Origin: an uncultured Eubacteriales bacterium
Lineage (GTDB): Bacteria; Bacillota; Clostridia; Oscillospirales; Acutalibacteraceae
NCBI GenBank assembly: GCA_934444365.1
Contig: CAKSCM010000009.1
Location: forward strand, 10,472-74,471
DNA length: 64,000 nt
Direction: 5' to 3'
The notes beneath the pieces were generated by a model that was not told where the DNA came from, searched no databases, and was given only the letters and a program-made list of their open reading frames with translations. Numbering within the stretch: position 1 is the first letter of the stretch; every line of letters starts with the position of its first letter. Shown here piece by piece: positions 18,658-27,136 of this stretch. The position numbers were made by a program, and so were the translations under genes.

Positions 18658-18993
18658 CTATTCACATATGACATTAAGCTTTAAAAGCTGCCGCCGCATC
18701 TCCCGTGCGACATCGTTCATATTAACCGATGCCGTCCTCGTTCGCGCGACAAAAACAAGGTCATAGCTACCCGTTATTTCGGGATACAGCGCTCTGAAGG
18801 CTTCCCTTATAACCCTTTTGGAGCGGTTGCGCTCGACGGCGCCGCCGACCTTTTTGCCGGCGGTAATTCCGTAACGAACGGCATTGCCTTTGCCTTTTGT
18901 ACAATAGGTTACAAGCGTAGATCCGACAATATACTTTCCACGTGAATATAACCGGCGAAAATCATGGTTTTCCTTTAATACAACAGGCTTCAA
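18658..18993 (-). CDS. rnpA: Ribonuclease P protein component
   Basis: RnpA is the protein cofactor of RNase P, which matures tRNA 5' ends. The protein of 111 residues shows KENHDFRRLYSRGKY at its start and the RNR-type motif AVERNRSKRVIREAFR near residue 55. The TTG at 18993 was chosen because GGGGGA lies six bases upstream and the resulting start (MKPVVLKENHDF) matches the family; the longest frame starts nine codons earlier without a ribosome site. It follows rpmH by 41 bases. Confidence 0.95.
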   Translation of the reverse strand: MKPVVLKENHDFRRLYSRGKYIVGSTLVTYCTKGKGNAVRYGITAGKKVGGAVERNRSKRVIREAFRALYPEITGSYDLVFVARTRTASVNMNDVAREMRRQLLKLNVICE

Positions 18994-19034
18994 AGGTAAT
19001 CCCCCGTTCAGGTAAAACAAGATACTCAGCGCTT

Positions 19035-19169
19035 TTACGCGCTAAGTACCTTGCGGCCCCTTGCTCTGCGACGAGCCAAAACCTTGCGGCCGTCTGCGGT
19101 GGACATTCTTTTACGGAAACCGTGCACCTTGCTGCGATGACGCTTTTTAGGCTGATAAGTTCTGATCAC
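19035..19169 (-). CDS. rpmH: 50S ribosomal protein L34
   Basis: The 44-residue frame reads MIRTYQPKKRHRSKVHGF and continues RKRMSTADGRKVLARRRARG, the complete L34 sequence. The start is a GTG with AAAGGAG nine bases upstream. It is first in the rpmH-rnpA-yidD-yidC-jag unit, directly downstream of a strong promoter. Confidence 0.97.
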   Translation of the reverse strand: MIRTYQPKKRHRSKVHGFRKRMSTADGRKVLARRRARGRKVLSA

Positions 19170-19266
19170 ATCAATACACTCCTTTCAAAACGCAGGGCTA
19201 AATATAATAAAATACATAACACAAATTGCTGTCCAACACAAAAAGGACGCGACCCTGCGAATTTAA

Positions 19267-19295
19267 ATTTTACTATAAATCCAACGCAATGTCAA
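19267..19295 (-). promoter_or_regulatory. Sigma-A promoter of rpmH
   Basis: The minus strand reads TTGACA, 17 bases, then TAAAAT, about 98 bases before the rpmH GTG. I see no DnaA boxes in the 19170-19478 gap. A possible htrA terminator stem (GGCCCTGC at 19389 with GCAGAGCC at 19413) also lies in this gap. Confidence 0.8.
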
Positions 19296-19478
19296 CACAA
19301 AATTTCTCATTCTTTCAATTAAAGAGCTTAGAATCCATCCGCACTGTTTATAGTTATGATATTCTCCGAAAACCGCCTGAACCAAACAGGCCCTGCGACT
19401 TAAAATCAAGAAGCAGAGCCCGTTCGGTATTGGAAGGAGATACAGTTACAAAACTGTGGAAATGTCGTAATTTTTATA

Positions 19479-21050
19479 TCAGCTGTTGGCCGTTCCGAGG
19501 GTTATTTTTACGGTGTAAAGCTTATTCTGCCTGTAAACCGTGAGGGATATCGTCTCACCCGGAGCATATTTCGCCTTTTCGCTGTTGTACATGGTAAGGC
19601 TGGTAATATCGGTGTTATTGAACTGGGTTATTATGTCGCCGCGCTGTAATCCCGCCGACTCGGCCGGACTTCCTTCGCTTACCCTTTCGACTACAACACC
19701 CGACGGATATCCCATCATATTGAGACGTTCGGAGGTATAATAGCTGCTTATATCAAGTCCCAAATATGCCTGCGGCTCGTCGACGTTTTCGATTATTCTC
19801 TTGCAGATCGAAACAACGGTGTTTGACGGAATGGCAAAGCCCATTCCCTCGTATTCGGTAGAGGCAAGCTTTGCACTGTTAAGGCCGATAAGAAAACCGT
19901 TAGAGTTAACAAGCGCACCGCCCGAGTTGCCGGGGTTTATGGCTGCGTCGGTCTGAATAAGGTTTACATATTCGCCGGTGTTTTCCATCTGAATGGTACG
20001 GTTAAGGCCGCTTATTATTCCGGCGCTCACCGAGCCCATAAACTGCAATCCGCCGGGATTTCCGACCGCGACGGCGGTGTTGCCGACCTTGACCTCGTCC
20101 GAGTCGCCGATCTCTATTGCGGTAAGACCGGTTTTTTCGATTTTTACCACGGCCAGATCGGCACTGACATCGTATCCTATAACCTTGGCATCAATAGCCG
20201 TTTGTGGATCGCTCGGCAAAAAGACCGATATGCTTCCGTTGTTTTCGACCGCTTCGGATATAACATGATAATTGGTCACTATATATCCGTCGGAGGAATA
20301 TATGACCCCCGAGCCTTCGCCGCTTTTATCGGTGGATCCGTAAAAGAAATAATTGACCGAGAAGGTGGTCCTTATCCCGACGACCGAAGGCGATACCTTT
20401 TCGGCAATGGCCTCAACGAGCGAATCCGAGCTGCTCTCGACTATATTTATCTGTTTTATTGCACTGTCCTCGGAGTCATATGACTCGGTCACCGATGTGT
20501 CGTTCCCGTCGCCGGTGACTATTCCGGTTTTTCCGGCCAGCATAAAGGCCATGGAGGTGCAAACACTCGATATTATAGCGCACACAAGTGCGATTGACAC
20601 TATCATTCCCACCGTAACGTTGGTGGTTTTTTGGGTGTGCTTATGACCCTTGGGATTTTTACCGTCATGCAGCGAAACCGGAACCACCGGCTGATTGTCC
20701 TGATGAGAACCGTACCCCGGCATAAAGGTTATTTCCTTTTGAGGGGTAAAACTGTTGACCGTCGGCCCGGGATTCGGAGCGTTTTCAAAGCCGCTTTCGG
20801 CCGCCGTATTTGATGTAAAGCCGCCTGCCGGAGTATCGCTTGCTCCGTTTACCGCCGGATCGCTGCTGTCCCGGTATAAAAAACCTCCGTCGGCCGGATT
20901 AATATTATGATCGTTTTCCGATGATTCGGACTGAATACCCGCAAATCCGGCGGATTCCTCCCGGCCGTCCGTTTTTTCCGAAAAGCCTTCTTTGCCGCCC
21001 ATGATACCGTTTTCATTATTGATATTGTTTTTGTTATCAAAGCTATCCAT
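19479..21050 (-). CDS. HtrA/DegP-family serine protease with PDZ domain
   Basis: This is a membrane-anchored quality-control protease of the S1C family. The 523-residue protein has a long, Asn/Ser/Gly-rich cytoplasmic N-terminus (about 140 residues), one transmembrane helix (IVSIALVCAIISSVCTSMAF), a trypsin-like domain with the triad His in VTNYHVIS, Asp in SADLAVVKI and Ser in NPGNSGGALV, and a C-terminal PDZ domain (YLGLDISSYYT to the end). The start at 21050 follows GGGAG; eleven residues of the longest frame were dropped for lack of a ribosome site. It lies next to rpmH, the place where dnaA is found in many bacteria. Confidence 0.93.
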   Translation of the reverse strand: MDSFDNKNNINNENGIMGGKEGFSEKTDGREESAGFAGIQSESSENDHNINPADGGFLYRDSSDPAVNGASDTPAGGFTSNTAAESGFENAPNPGPTVNSFTPQKEITFMPGYGSHQDNQPVVPVSLHDGKNPKGHKHTQKTTNVTVGMIVSIALVCAIISSVCTSMAFMLAGKTGIVTGDGNDTSVTESYDSEDSAIKQINIVESSSDSLVEAIAEKVSPSVVGIRTTFSVNYFFYGSTDKSGEGSGVIYSSDGYIVTNYHVISEAVENNGSISVFLPSDPQTAIDAKVIGYDVSADLAVVKIEKTGLTAIEIGDSDEVKVGNTAVAVGNPGGLQFMGSVSAGIISGLNRTIQMENTGEYVNLIQTDAAINPGNSGGALVNSNGFLIGLNSAKLASTEYEGMGFAIPSNTVVSICKRIIENVDEPQAYLGLDISSYYTSERLNMMGYPSGVVVERVSEGSPAESAGLQRGDIITQFNNTDITSLTMYNSEKAKYAPGETISLTVYRQNKLYTVKITLGTANS

Positions 21051-21182
21051 ATATGTCAACTCCCGTAGGGTTTTGTAAGACATTATTACGACATCTAAAA
21101 CAAACGCTGTCTTTGTTTTTCTGATTGTATTGTATTCCTATTATGTGAATAATTAATTAAGAAGGTTTGCATATTTCGTAAA

Positions 21183-21842
21183 TTACAAACGGCCGTTTTT
21201 TATTTCATATTGCACCGAAGCACAGGCTATAAGCTCCGGATCATGTGTCGCCGCTATTACGGTTGTGCCATCTTTCCGCATTTTTTTCAAAAAGCCCGTA
21301 ACAGCACCCGTGCTTTCTTTATCGAGGCTGGCGGTAGGCTCATCGGCAATAAGCAGCTCGGGCGCGTAAACTGCGGCACGCGCGAGTCCCACTCTTCTGA
21401 GCTGTCCGCCCGAAAGCTCAAACGGATAGCAGTTTTCTTTTCCGATAAGTCCGACGCCGCACAGAGCCTCAAGGGCTGCACTTTGTCTTTTTTTCGATGT
21501 TACTCCGCGGTATTTAAGCGGCATACAGACATTTTCCAAAACGGTTATATTGCTTATAAGGGCATCCTCCTGCATTACAAAGCCTATTTGCCTTTTAAGA
21601 TAAGTAGGCATACAACGCCCCTTTTTGATCCTTCTGCCCTTGTAGGTGTAATCTCCGCTGTCTACTGTATCGATTCCGCCGATTATATTAAGCAGGGTGC
21701 TTTTCCCGATTCCCGATCTTCCCGAAAAAACCGCAAATTCGCCCGTCCGAACCTTGAGCGAAAGGTTTTTCAGCACCTCGATTGTTTCGCCGTTTGCGCA
21801 GATGTATTTTTTGTTAATTTTTTCAAGCTTTACTATTTCCAT
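21183..21842 (-). CDS. ABC transporter ATP-binding protein (LolD/MacB type), lone subunit
   Basis: The 219-residue ATPase shows Walker A GRSGIGKST (about residue 42), a Q-loop in GFVMQEDAL, the signature LSGGQLRRVGLARA near 140, Walker B LLIADEPTASLD near 160 and the H-loop ATHD near 196. The sequence is closest in style to the LolD/MacB/FtsE family, which works with FtsX/MacB-like permeases in lipoprotein or peptide export and signalling. No permease lies on either side, so the partner must be elsewhere or is missing. The 256-base gap upstream of it, shared with spoVAC, shows no further gene. Confidence 0.85.
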   Translation of the reverse strand: MEIVKLEKINKKYICANGETIEVLKNLSLKVRTGEFAVFSGRSGIGKSTLLNIIGGIDTVDSGDYTYKGRRIKKGRCMPTYLKRQIGFVMQEDALISNITVLENVCMPLKYRGVTSKKRQSAALEALCGVGLIGKENCYPFELSGGQLRRVGLARAAVYAPELLIADEPTASLDKESTGAVTGFLKKMRKDGTTVIAATHDPELIACASVQYEIKNGRL

Positions 21843-22098
21843 AATATCCGGCCGCTCCGAAAGTCATCCTGATTTTTATTAGTATTGTCAGCTTTTCGGT
21901 ATAAAAACGTATTCGCTGCAGAAAATATTAAAAAGAAAAAGCAATAATTTTTCCGCAAATCGGCGTTTTAAGATAAAAACCATAATCAATGACAACGGCA
22001 AAACAAAAAGGCCGGCGGTCCTGGTTTTTATCACACAGACACACCGTCTTAAAAGCCGTCCTTTACGGAAAGCTTATATTTAAAGGAGTAAGCCATTT

Positions 22099-22542
22099 AT
22101 GAGTTTTACAAATAAACAGTATTCCGAAATGATCGACAAGGCCTCTCCCCCGTCGAGTGTTTTAAAGGACTGCATATGCGCCTTTCTTGTGGGCGGAGCC
22201 ATCTGCCTGCTCGGGCAGGTACTTACCAATCTTTTTGTATCGGCCGGAATAGAAGCCGAAACGGCAAAAACGGTCTCTACAATATCCCTCGTTTTTCTTT
22301 CGGCCCTTTCTACCGCCTGCCGTTTTTACGATAATATTGCACGCCATGCCGGCGCCGGAACCCTCGTCCCCATTACCGGCTTTGCCAACGCCATAGTCTC
22401 CCCTGCCATGGAGTTCAAAAGCGAAGGACTTGTAATAGGCACGGGTGTAAAGATGTTTAATATAGCAGGCCCCGTAATAGTTTACGGTACCACCGCAAGC
22501 GTAATTTACGGAATAATCCTCTGGATCATCGGTATGTTTTAA
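22099..22542 (+). CDS. spoVAC: Stage V sporulation protein AC
   Basis: SpoVAC is an integral protein of the spore inner membrane that takes part in moving dipicolinic acid (Ca-DPA) into and out of the spore core. The 147-residue sequence has several membrane segments and the conserved stretch GTLVPITGFANAIVSPAMEFKSEG. AAAGGAG precedes the ATG. It is followed by spoVAD after 52 bases. Expression is expected in the forespore; I could not assign a convincing sigma-G promoter. Confidence 0.95.
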   Translation: MSFTNKQYSEMIDKASPPSSVLKDCICAFLVGGAICLLGQVLTNLFVSAGIEAETAKTVSTISLVFLSALSTACRFYDNIARHAGAGTLVPITGFANAIVSPAMEFKSEGLVIGTGVKMFNIAGPVIVYGTTASVIYGIILWIIGMF

Positions 22543-22594
22543 AAATAAAAGCAACGTAAATCTGTCGGGATACATCACAAAAGGAGAAAATGCA

Positions 22595-23614
22595 ATGCCC
22601 TCACGCATAGGTAATTACACATTAAAGCTTGAAAAAGCCCCCTACATTTCGGGATACGGCTCGTGCGCCGGAGAAAAGGAGGCGGCAGGCCCCATAGGCA
22701 AGGAATTCGACCTTACCTTTGACGACCCCTATTTAGGACAAGCCACCTGGGAAAAGGCCGAAAGCGAAATGCTCCGCATAGCAATACAGTATGCCCTTGA
22801 CAAAAGCGGACTTAAAAGCAGCGATATAAACTATCTTTTTGCCGGCGATCTGCTTAATCAGTGCACCGGCTCGACCTTCGGCGCAATCGGATTTAACATT
22901 CCTCATATCGGACTTTTCGGCGCATGCTCTACAATGGCACTTTCCTTAGGTCTTGCTGCCTGCTTTACCGACGCCGGACTCGCAAAAAATGCGCTTGCCG
23001 CCACCTCGTCGCATTTTTGCACGGCCGAAAGACAGTTTCGCTATCCGCTCGAATACGGCGGACAGCGCACCCCGACCGCCCAGTGGACCGCAACGGCGGC
23101 CGGCGCCATGACGGTATCGGCCGAAAAAACCGGAATTTCAAAGGTCCGCATAAGCGATGTTACCTTCGGCAGAATAACCGACAAGGATGTAAAGGACCCT
23201 AACAACATGGGCGCCGCCATGGCCCCGGCCGCATGCGACACAATATGCAATTTCCTGCGGGACACGGGTACCGCTCCCGATGATTACGACGTTATAATAA
23301 CCGGCGACCTCGGACGGGTAGGCTCAAATCTGCTTTACGAGCTTTTGGCCGCCGACGGTTACGATATAACCGAAAATCACGCCGATTGCGGATTGCTGAT
23401 ATTCTCACCGCAAACTCAGGACGTTCACTCCGGAGGCTCGGGGTGCGGCTGCTCGGCTAGCGTTTTGTGCTCAAGGATAATGCACAATATGGAAATGCAA
23501 AAGCTTAAAAACGTCCTTTTCTGTGCGACCGGAGCGCTCATGTCGCCGACCTCCCAGCAGCAAAAAAACAGCATTCCGGGTATTGCCCATTTAATACACA
23601 TGACCACGATCTGA
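22595..23614 (+). CDS. spoVAD: Stage V sporulation protein AD
   Basis: SpoVAD binds dipicolinic acid and has a thiolase-like fold. The 339-residue protein shows the family stretches YISGYGSCAGEKE near the start, LFAGDLLNQCTGSTFG near 85 and LFGACSTMALSLG near 108. AAAGGAGAAAATGCA lies before the ATG. It directly follows spoVAC, as in the spoVA operons of all spore formers. Length is normal. Confidence 0.96.
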   Translation: MPSRIGNYTLKLEKAPYISGYGSCAGEKEAAGPIGKEFDLTFDDPYLGQATWEKAESEMLRIAIQYALDKSGLKSSDINYLFAGDLLNQCTGSTFGAIGFNIPHIGLFGACSTMALSLGLAACFTDAGLAKNALAATSSHFCTAERQFRYPLEYGGQRTPTAQWTATAAGAMTVSAEKTGISKVRISDVTFGRITDKDVKDPNNMGAAMAPAACDTICNFLRDTGTAPDDYDVIITGDLGRVGSNLLYELLAADGYDITENHADCGLLIFSPQTQDVHSGGSGCGCSASVLCSRIMHNMEMQKLKNVLFCATGALMSPTSQQQKNSIPGIAHLIHMTTI

Positions 23615-23644
23615 CATCTGTCCCCCGGCAAAAAAGGAGAAAAA

Positions 23645-23809
23645 ATGGATAAAATAGTACACTATTCAAGAACCGGCCGCAAGACCAGGCGCACATTGCA
23701 CATTATATTAAAAGCATTACTGCTTACCCTTTGCGCGGCAGGTCTCGTAATTATAGGTTATCTTTTAGCCTTTATTGTAAGCACCTCGGCCGCTCTTGTG
23801 TTTATGTAA
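23645..23809 (+). CDS. 54-residue single-span membrane protein in the spoVA operon
   Basis: The frame starts MDKIVHYSRTGRKTRRTLHI, 30 bases after spoVAD, with AAAAAAGGAG before the ATG. A basic N-terminus of about 20 residues is followed by one hydrophobic helix of about 30 residues ending in SAALVFM. This is the place of spoVAE(b), which encodes a protein of over 100 residues with several membrane spans; this frame is too short to be that. It could be a diverged or replaced partner, a regulatory microprotein, or an unrelated small protein carried by the operon. I do not recognise a family. Confidence 0.65.
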   Translation: MDKIVHYSRTGRKTRRTLHIILKALLLTLCAAGLVIIGYLLAFIVSTSAALVFM

Positions 23810-23992
23810 CCTTGAAAAACATCCCAAACACCGCCGACAACAAGCGGAATAACCGCTCCGTTATCCCGCCGCCAAACGCACCGATCCGTCGCCGCCTCAT
23901 TTGTCGGGCGCGTATTCTTCCGGGCGGCAATAAGACTGTCGGCAATCCGATCCGCCTCATTGTTATTCCCGTCAAAGTAGTACAAAAAAGTA

Positions 23993-24036
23993 AAAAACCG
24001 GCGGACAGCAACGCGTGTGCTGCACCGTCGGTTTTT
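23993..24036 (+). terminator. Probable terminator of the spoVA operon
   Basis: The arms AAAACCG and CGGTTTT, extended by ACAGCA/TGCTG, form an imperfect stem followed by TTTTT. Between 23810 and this stem I see no coding sequence. Confidence 0.5.
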
Positions 24037-24053
24037 CATTGTTGTTTCGGAAA

Positions 24054-24289
24054 CCACCGGCTATGCCGGTGGAGGCATCCCGTAAAAAAAGCTTTAGCTT
24101 CAAGCATCGAGCGAAGCGAGTCGAGAATAACAATCCAAAAAATTCGTATGCACTCGATAAAAACGCCTGATGCCCGTTTACGGGCGGCGGGGCATTTGAT
24201 GCAAGTGAAAAATCATTCAGTGCATCTTTAGATGCCAGCCGGTAAAAAGCCATTCTAGGGCTTAATCAAGCCGCCGGCTTAGCCGGCGG
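24054..24289. mobile_element. IS200/IS605-like non-autonomous (PATE-type) element
   Basis: A non-coding block of about 236 bases is bounded by two perfect 8-bp hairpins with three-base loops: CCACCGGC-TAT-GCCGGTGG (24054-24072) and CCGCCGGC-TTA-GCCGGCGG (24271-24289). Subterminal hairpins of this kind are what the TnpA tyrosine transposases of the IS200/IS605 family recognise. There are no terminal inverted repeats and no transposase frame, which suits a palindrome-associated element (PATE) moved in trans. Interior short palindromes occur around 24110-24125 and 24166-24190. A further imperfect hairpin (24335-24370) lies between it and the SPFH gene. Confidence 0.55.
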
Positions 24290-24412
24290 TCATGACTTTA
24301 TTATATTTTATTACGGCGCTTTTCGACAGCGGCTAAACCCGATTACGGGCAATGGCTCCGTACCCGGTTTCAGACGACAAAGCTTTGCCGTCAACAACCA
24401 GTATAATGCGTA

Positions 24413-25198
24413 TTACTCGCCGTCCCTTGCGTCGACAATAACTCCGCTGTCGCCCATTACGTTGGGCAGCTTTCCGTCCCATTTGTTCCATTTTACATAC
24501 TCGACGTAATCCGGCGAGGCTGACAATGCGTCCTGAATGAGCTTTATGCTCTCGGCCTCGGCCTGAGCCTGGGTAACCTGCTGTTTGGCCTCAACCTCAA
24601 TACGGGCTAAATCCTGCTCGGCCTTAAGAGCATTTTGCTGGGCAGTCTGCTTGGCCTCTACCGCGGCGTTGAATTCGTCGGAAAAATCGAAATTCACGAT
24701 ATTGAATATCTCTACGACAATTCCGTATTCGCCAATCTTTTCCGAAAGGGCGGATTTTATCTGATCACCCACGCTTTGCCGCTCGGTTATAAGCTCCTCG
24801 GCCGTATACTGAGCCGCGACCGCCTTAATGCTTTCCTGTATGGCCGGCGAAATAATAACGTTGCTGTAATCGCCGCCGACATTTTTGTAAACCGAGGCCG
24901 AAGCGGTTGTATTAACGCGGTAGTTTACCGCGACAACATACGACACTATCTGCAAATCCTTCGAGGAGGCAGTGCCGTCGGTCTCGATCTTTTGGGTGCG
25001 GTTGTTAACCTGTATTACCTTCTGGACAAAGGGCGTTTTAAAATGAAGTCCCTCCGCAAGCACATTATCGGACACCGCTCCGAAGGTGGTAACAACGCCG
25101 GTATGACCCGACTCGACCACCGTAAAGCAGGACGATATAACAGCAATGACTATTACGGCCAACACCGCCCATAAGCCTATTTTTACCGGTTTTTTCAT
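24413..25198 (-). CDS. Prohibitin-like SPFH/band 7 membrane protein
   Basis: The 261-residue protein has an N-terminal membrane anchor (IGLWAVLAVIVIAVISSCF), an SPFH domain beginning VVESGHTGVVTTFGAV, and a C-terminal Glu/Ala/Gln-rich coiled coil (about residues 180-235) followed by SPDYVEYVKWNKWDG. This is the prohibitin/HflC architecture; such proteins form membrane microdomain scaffolds, sometimes with proteases. The start at 25198 has GGAGGAAG directly upstream; the longer frame has no ribosome site. It is transcribed alone, behind a promoter and a structured leader with a terminator (see 25318-25455). It is unrelated in architecture to the zinc-ribbon SPFH protein at 14586. Confidence 0.88.
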   Translation of the reverse strand: MKKPVKIGLWAVLAVIVIAVISSCFTVVESGHTGVVTTFGAVSDNVLAEGLHFKTPFVQKVIQVNNRTQKIETDGTASSKDLQIVSYVVAVNYRVNTTASASVYKNVGGDYSNVIISPAIQESIKAVAAQYTAEELITERQSVGDQIKSALSEKIGEYGIVVEIFNIVNFDFSDEFNAAVEAKQTAQQNALKAEQDLARIEVEAKQQVTQAQAEAESIKLIQDALSASPDYVEYVKWNKWDGKLPNVMGDSGVIVDARDGE

Positions 25199-25317
25199 AA
25201 CTTCCTCCGAAAATATATTTTTCTGAAACATGTCAAGTATCGCACCCGATAGGTAAAAAACGATTCTTACCCTTTGTCGGTGCAGCACAAGGCGTAATTT
25301 CCGAAATACCGCTTTAT

Positions 25318-25455
25318 TCAAAAAGACCCATACACAAATCCGGAATTTGCGTATGAGTCTTATTCTTTAAGGACGGACCGAGGAGATTTATCAGTTCTCC
25401 CGTGATGACGATCCCATCCCGCGTATTCCGCGGAACTACTCCCTCATATTTCATT
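25318..25455 (-). ncRNA. Structured, attenuated 5' leader of the SPFH gene (yybP-ykoY-like)
   Basis: Downstream of a near-perfect promoter the minus strand encodes GAGGGAGTAG (25446-25437), a CCGCG/CGCGG hairpin (25419-25433), the stretch ATCGTCATCACGGGAG, and then a long terminator stem (25323-25361) followed by five Ts. GGGAGUAG and CGUCAUYACG are hallmarks of the yybP-ykoY (manganese) riboswitch class, but the usual 3' AGCAAGACC part is not clear. The layout promoter, structured RNA, terminator, gene is that of a transcription-terminating riboswitch. The RNA class is an inference. Confidence 0.5.
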
Positions 25456-25461
25456 ATTTAC

Positions 25462-25490
25462 ATATTACCACCTTTATTTTCTTTTGTCAA
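25462..25490 (-). promoter_or_regulatory. Sigma-A promoter of the SPFH leader
   Basis: The minus strand reads TTGACA, 17 bases, TAATAT. It fires toward the leader at 25455-25318. Confidence 0.8.
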
Positions 25491-25700
25491 GATTTTTGTG
25501 TTGCCCGACCGATCTATAAGCACTCTTATTTTGTCGTTTCTAAAAACAATTTCCGTTATTAAAGCACTTTTCTTTGCGTTTTTTGCACAAAAAAGTATTG
25601 TAATTACTCCCCCGCTGTGATACAACATACCCGTCGATAATCCTATAAGCCGTTCACTCACCACAGACGTGACGGCTTCGACATTAAGGAGGGACAATTG

Positions 25701-27104
25701 ATGAAAGAAATAACCTATCCCATTCGCTCGCGCACATTAAAGGATATAGCGACCCAGGAGACCCTTGACAATCTTATAGCCCAGATTGAAAACTGGCAGC
25801 AGGGCGTCGGCAACTACGGACTTTTAAATCTTCATTCCTGCTGGGGAAAAACGTCGGTCCTTGATAAACGTTATCAGGGCCAGACCGTAAGCAATTATCA
25901 AGGTCTCGCCGCCGTTTTTAAAAGACTTTACGAAACCACAAAGAACCCTAAATGGTGGCATAAAACCAACGACGTAATAAGGAACGTACTTTATCTTCAG
26001 CAGCCCGACGGAGGATTCCGCCATGCAAGCTCCGAATTCGAGCCGACCTTCGACTCGCACGCTACCTGCCCTATCCACCAGGGGAAAGCAGCACTGACCC
26101 TGCTCGAATACTACGACTGGGAATATGCCGACAGTAAAATCAAGGAGCTTATAAAACCGGCAATAGACCGCCACTGGGAATATTTCAACGATTATTTCTG
26201 GTGCCTCGGCAACGCCGGAAGACGTCCTCACCCTTACAAGGCCGGCTGGTGCGGCGTCACGAATCAGGATCTTGTAGCGGTGGCAATGCTGGCATATTAT
26301 TATAAATGCTTCGGGGATAAAAGCAGGTATGACGAATTCGGAAAGCCGACCCTCGACCTCATTCTCTCGGATGAATACTACTACAAGGATATGGGACTTT
26401 TCGAACGCGGCGACGGCGAGAATTTCACCGAACGCACCCCGTATTATGTTATAATAATACATATGCTCGAAACGATTTACTCGATAATGCACGACGAGCG
26501 CATCCCCGATGTAATCGACAATGTCGTCTGTCATTTATTCGACGCCGCTTACACCGGAGAGGACGGGCTTATTCACCTTGCCTGGGGAGCCAAAACCGAC
26601 GAAAAGGACAAAAGCCATGTTACCGGCTGGATACAGACCCCAACGGTATTTGATTCATACATAGATATAATTAAGCTTATGGACAAATATCTTAAGAAAC
26701 ACCCCGACGAAGAAAAACAGAGAATTCTCGACTCCCTTACCGAGACATTTTGCGCTTACTTCTATTGCGACGGCACTATTCCGGCTGCTCTTTGGGGGAA
26801 AAATCCGATATTCGAAATTTTCGTAAGACCCGGCCGCGACGGACTGATAATGCTTATCATGGACCTCCTCGGCGACAATGTACAGGATCCGAAACCGGCA
26901 GAACCGCTTTGCATTCACCGTAAATACGGCGAATATACCTTCAAGCAAAAGGATAAATACTGGGCTATCGAGGAAAACGGCAAGCGTCTTTACGGAGGAT
27001 ACACCCCCTGCGCTTTCGGAATCACCCACGGAGACGAGGCTCCTGTTTTCGGGAACTTTGACCTGCTCGACACCCCCGATATCGTAGAAATTATAAAAGA
27101 CTGA
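25701..27104 (+). CDS. Putative alpha/alpha-toroid carbohydrate-active protein, unknown specificity
   Basis: The 467-residue soluble protein has no signal peptide. Repeated helical segments with aromatic and Gly-rich turns (NVLYLQQPDGGFRHASSE near 95, IDRHWEYFNDYFWCLGNAG near 150, ERGDGENFTERTPYYV near 230) suggest an (alpha/alpha)n toroid as in unsaturated glucuronyl hydrolases, AGE epimerases and polysaccharide lyases. I do not recognise the family and no catalytic residues can be named. The ATG at 25701 is preceded by AAGGAGGG. It is convergent with a NahK-like sugar kinase, which suggests sugar metabolism but does not prove it. Confidence 0.6.
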   Translation: MKEITYPIRSRTLKDIATQETLDNLIAQIENWQQGVGNYGLLNLHSCWGKTSVLDKRYQGQTVSNYQGLAAVFKRLYETTKNPKWWHKTNDVIRNVLYLQQPDGGFRHASSEFEPTFDSHATCPIHQGKAALTLLEYYDWEYADSKIKELIKPAIDRHWEYFNDYFWCLGNAGRRPHPYKAGWCGVTNQDLVAVAMLAYYYKCFGDKSRYDEFGKPTLDLILSDEYYYKDMGLFERGDGENFTERTPYYVIIIHMLETIYSIMHDERIPDVIDNVVCHLFDAAYTGEDGLIHLAWGAKTDEKDKSHVTGWIQTPTVFDSYIDIIKLMDKYLKKHPDEEKQRILDSLTETFCAYFYCDGTIPAALWGKNPIFEIFVRPGRDGLIMLIMDLLGDNVQDPKPAEPLCIHRKYGEYTFKQKDKYWAIEENGKRLYGGYTPCAFGITHGDEAPVFGNFDLLDTPDIVEIIKD

Positions 27105-27136
27105 TTTTTCAAAACAAAACAAAACAAACGACAAAA

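Noticed and set aside
19170..19478. Possible replication origin next to rpmH
   Set aside because: No TTATCCACA-type DnaA boxes or AT-rich repeats, and dnaA is absent.
21890..21925. Sigma-F/G type promoter (GGTATA ... AATATTA) before spoVAC
   Set aside because: Both elements have mismatches and lie 170 bases upstream; not convincing without expression data.
23810..24412. IS200/IS605 transposase (tnpA or tnpB) gene
   Set aside because: No frame here resembles a transposase; only the hairpin ends suggest an element.
25458..25697. 79-residue frame on the minus strand upstream of the SPFH gene
   Set aside because: No ribosome site at any start; its 3' end overlaps a strong promoter, so it is better read as regulatory DNA.
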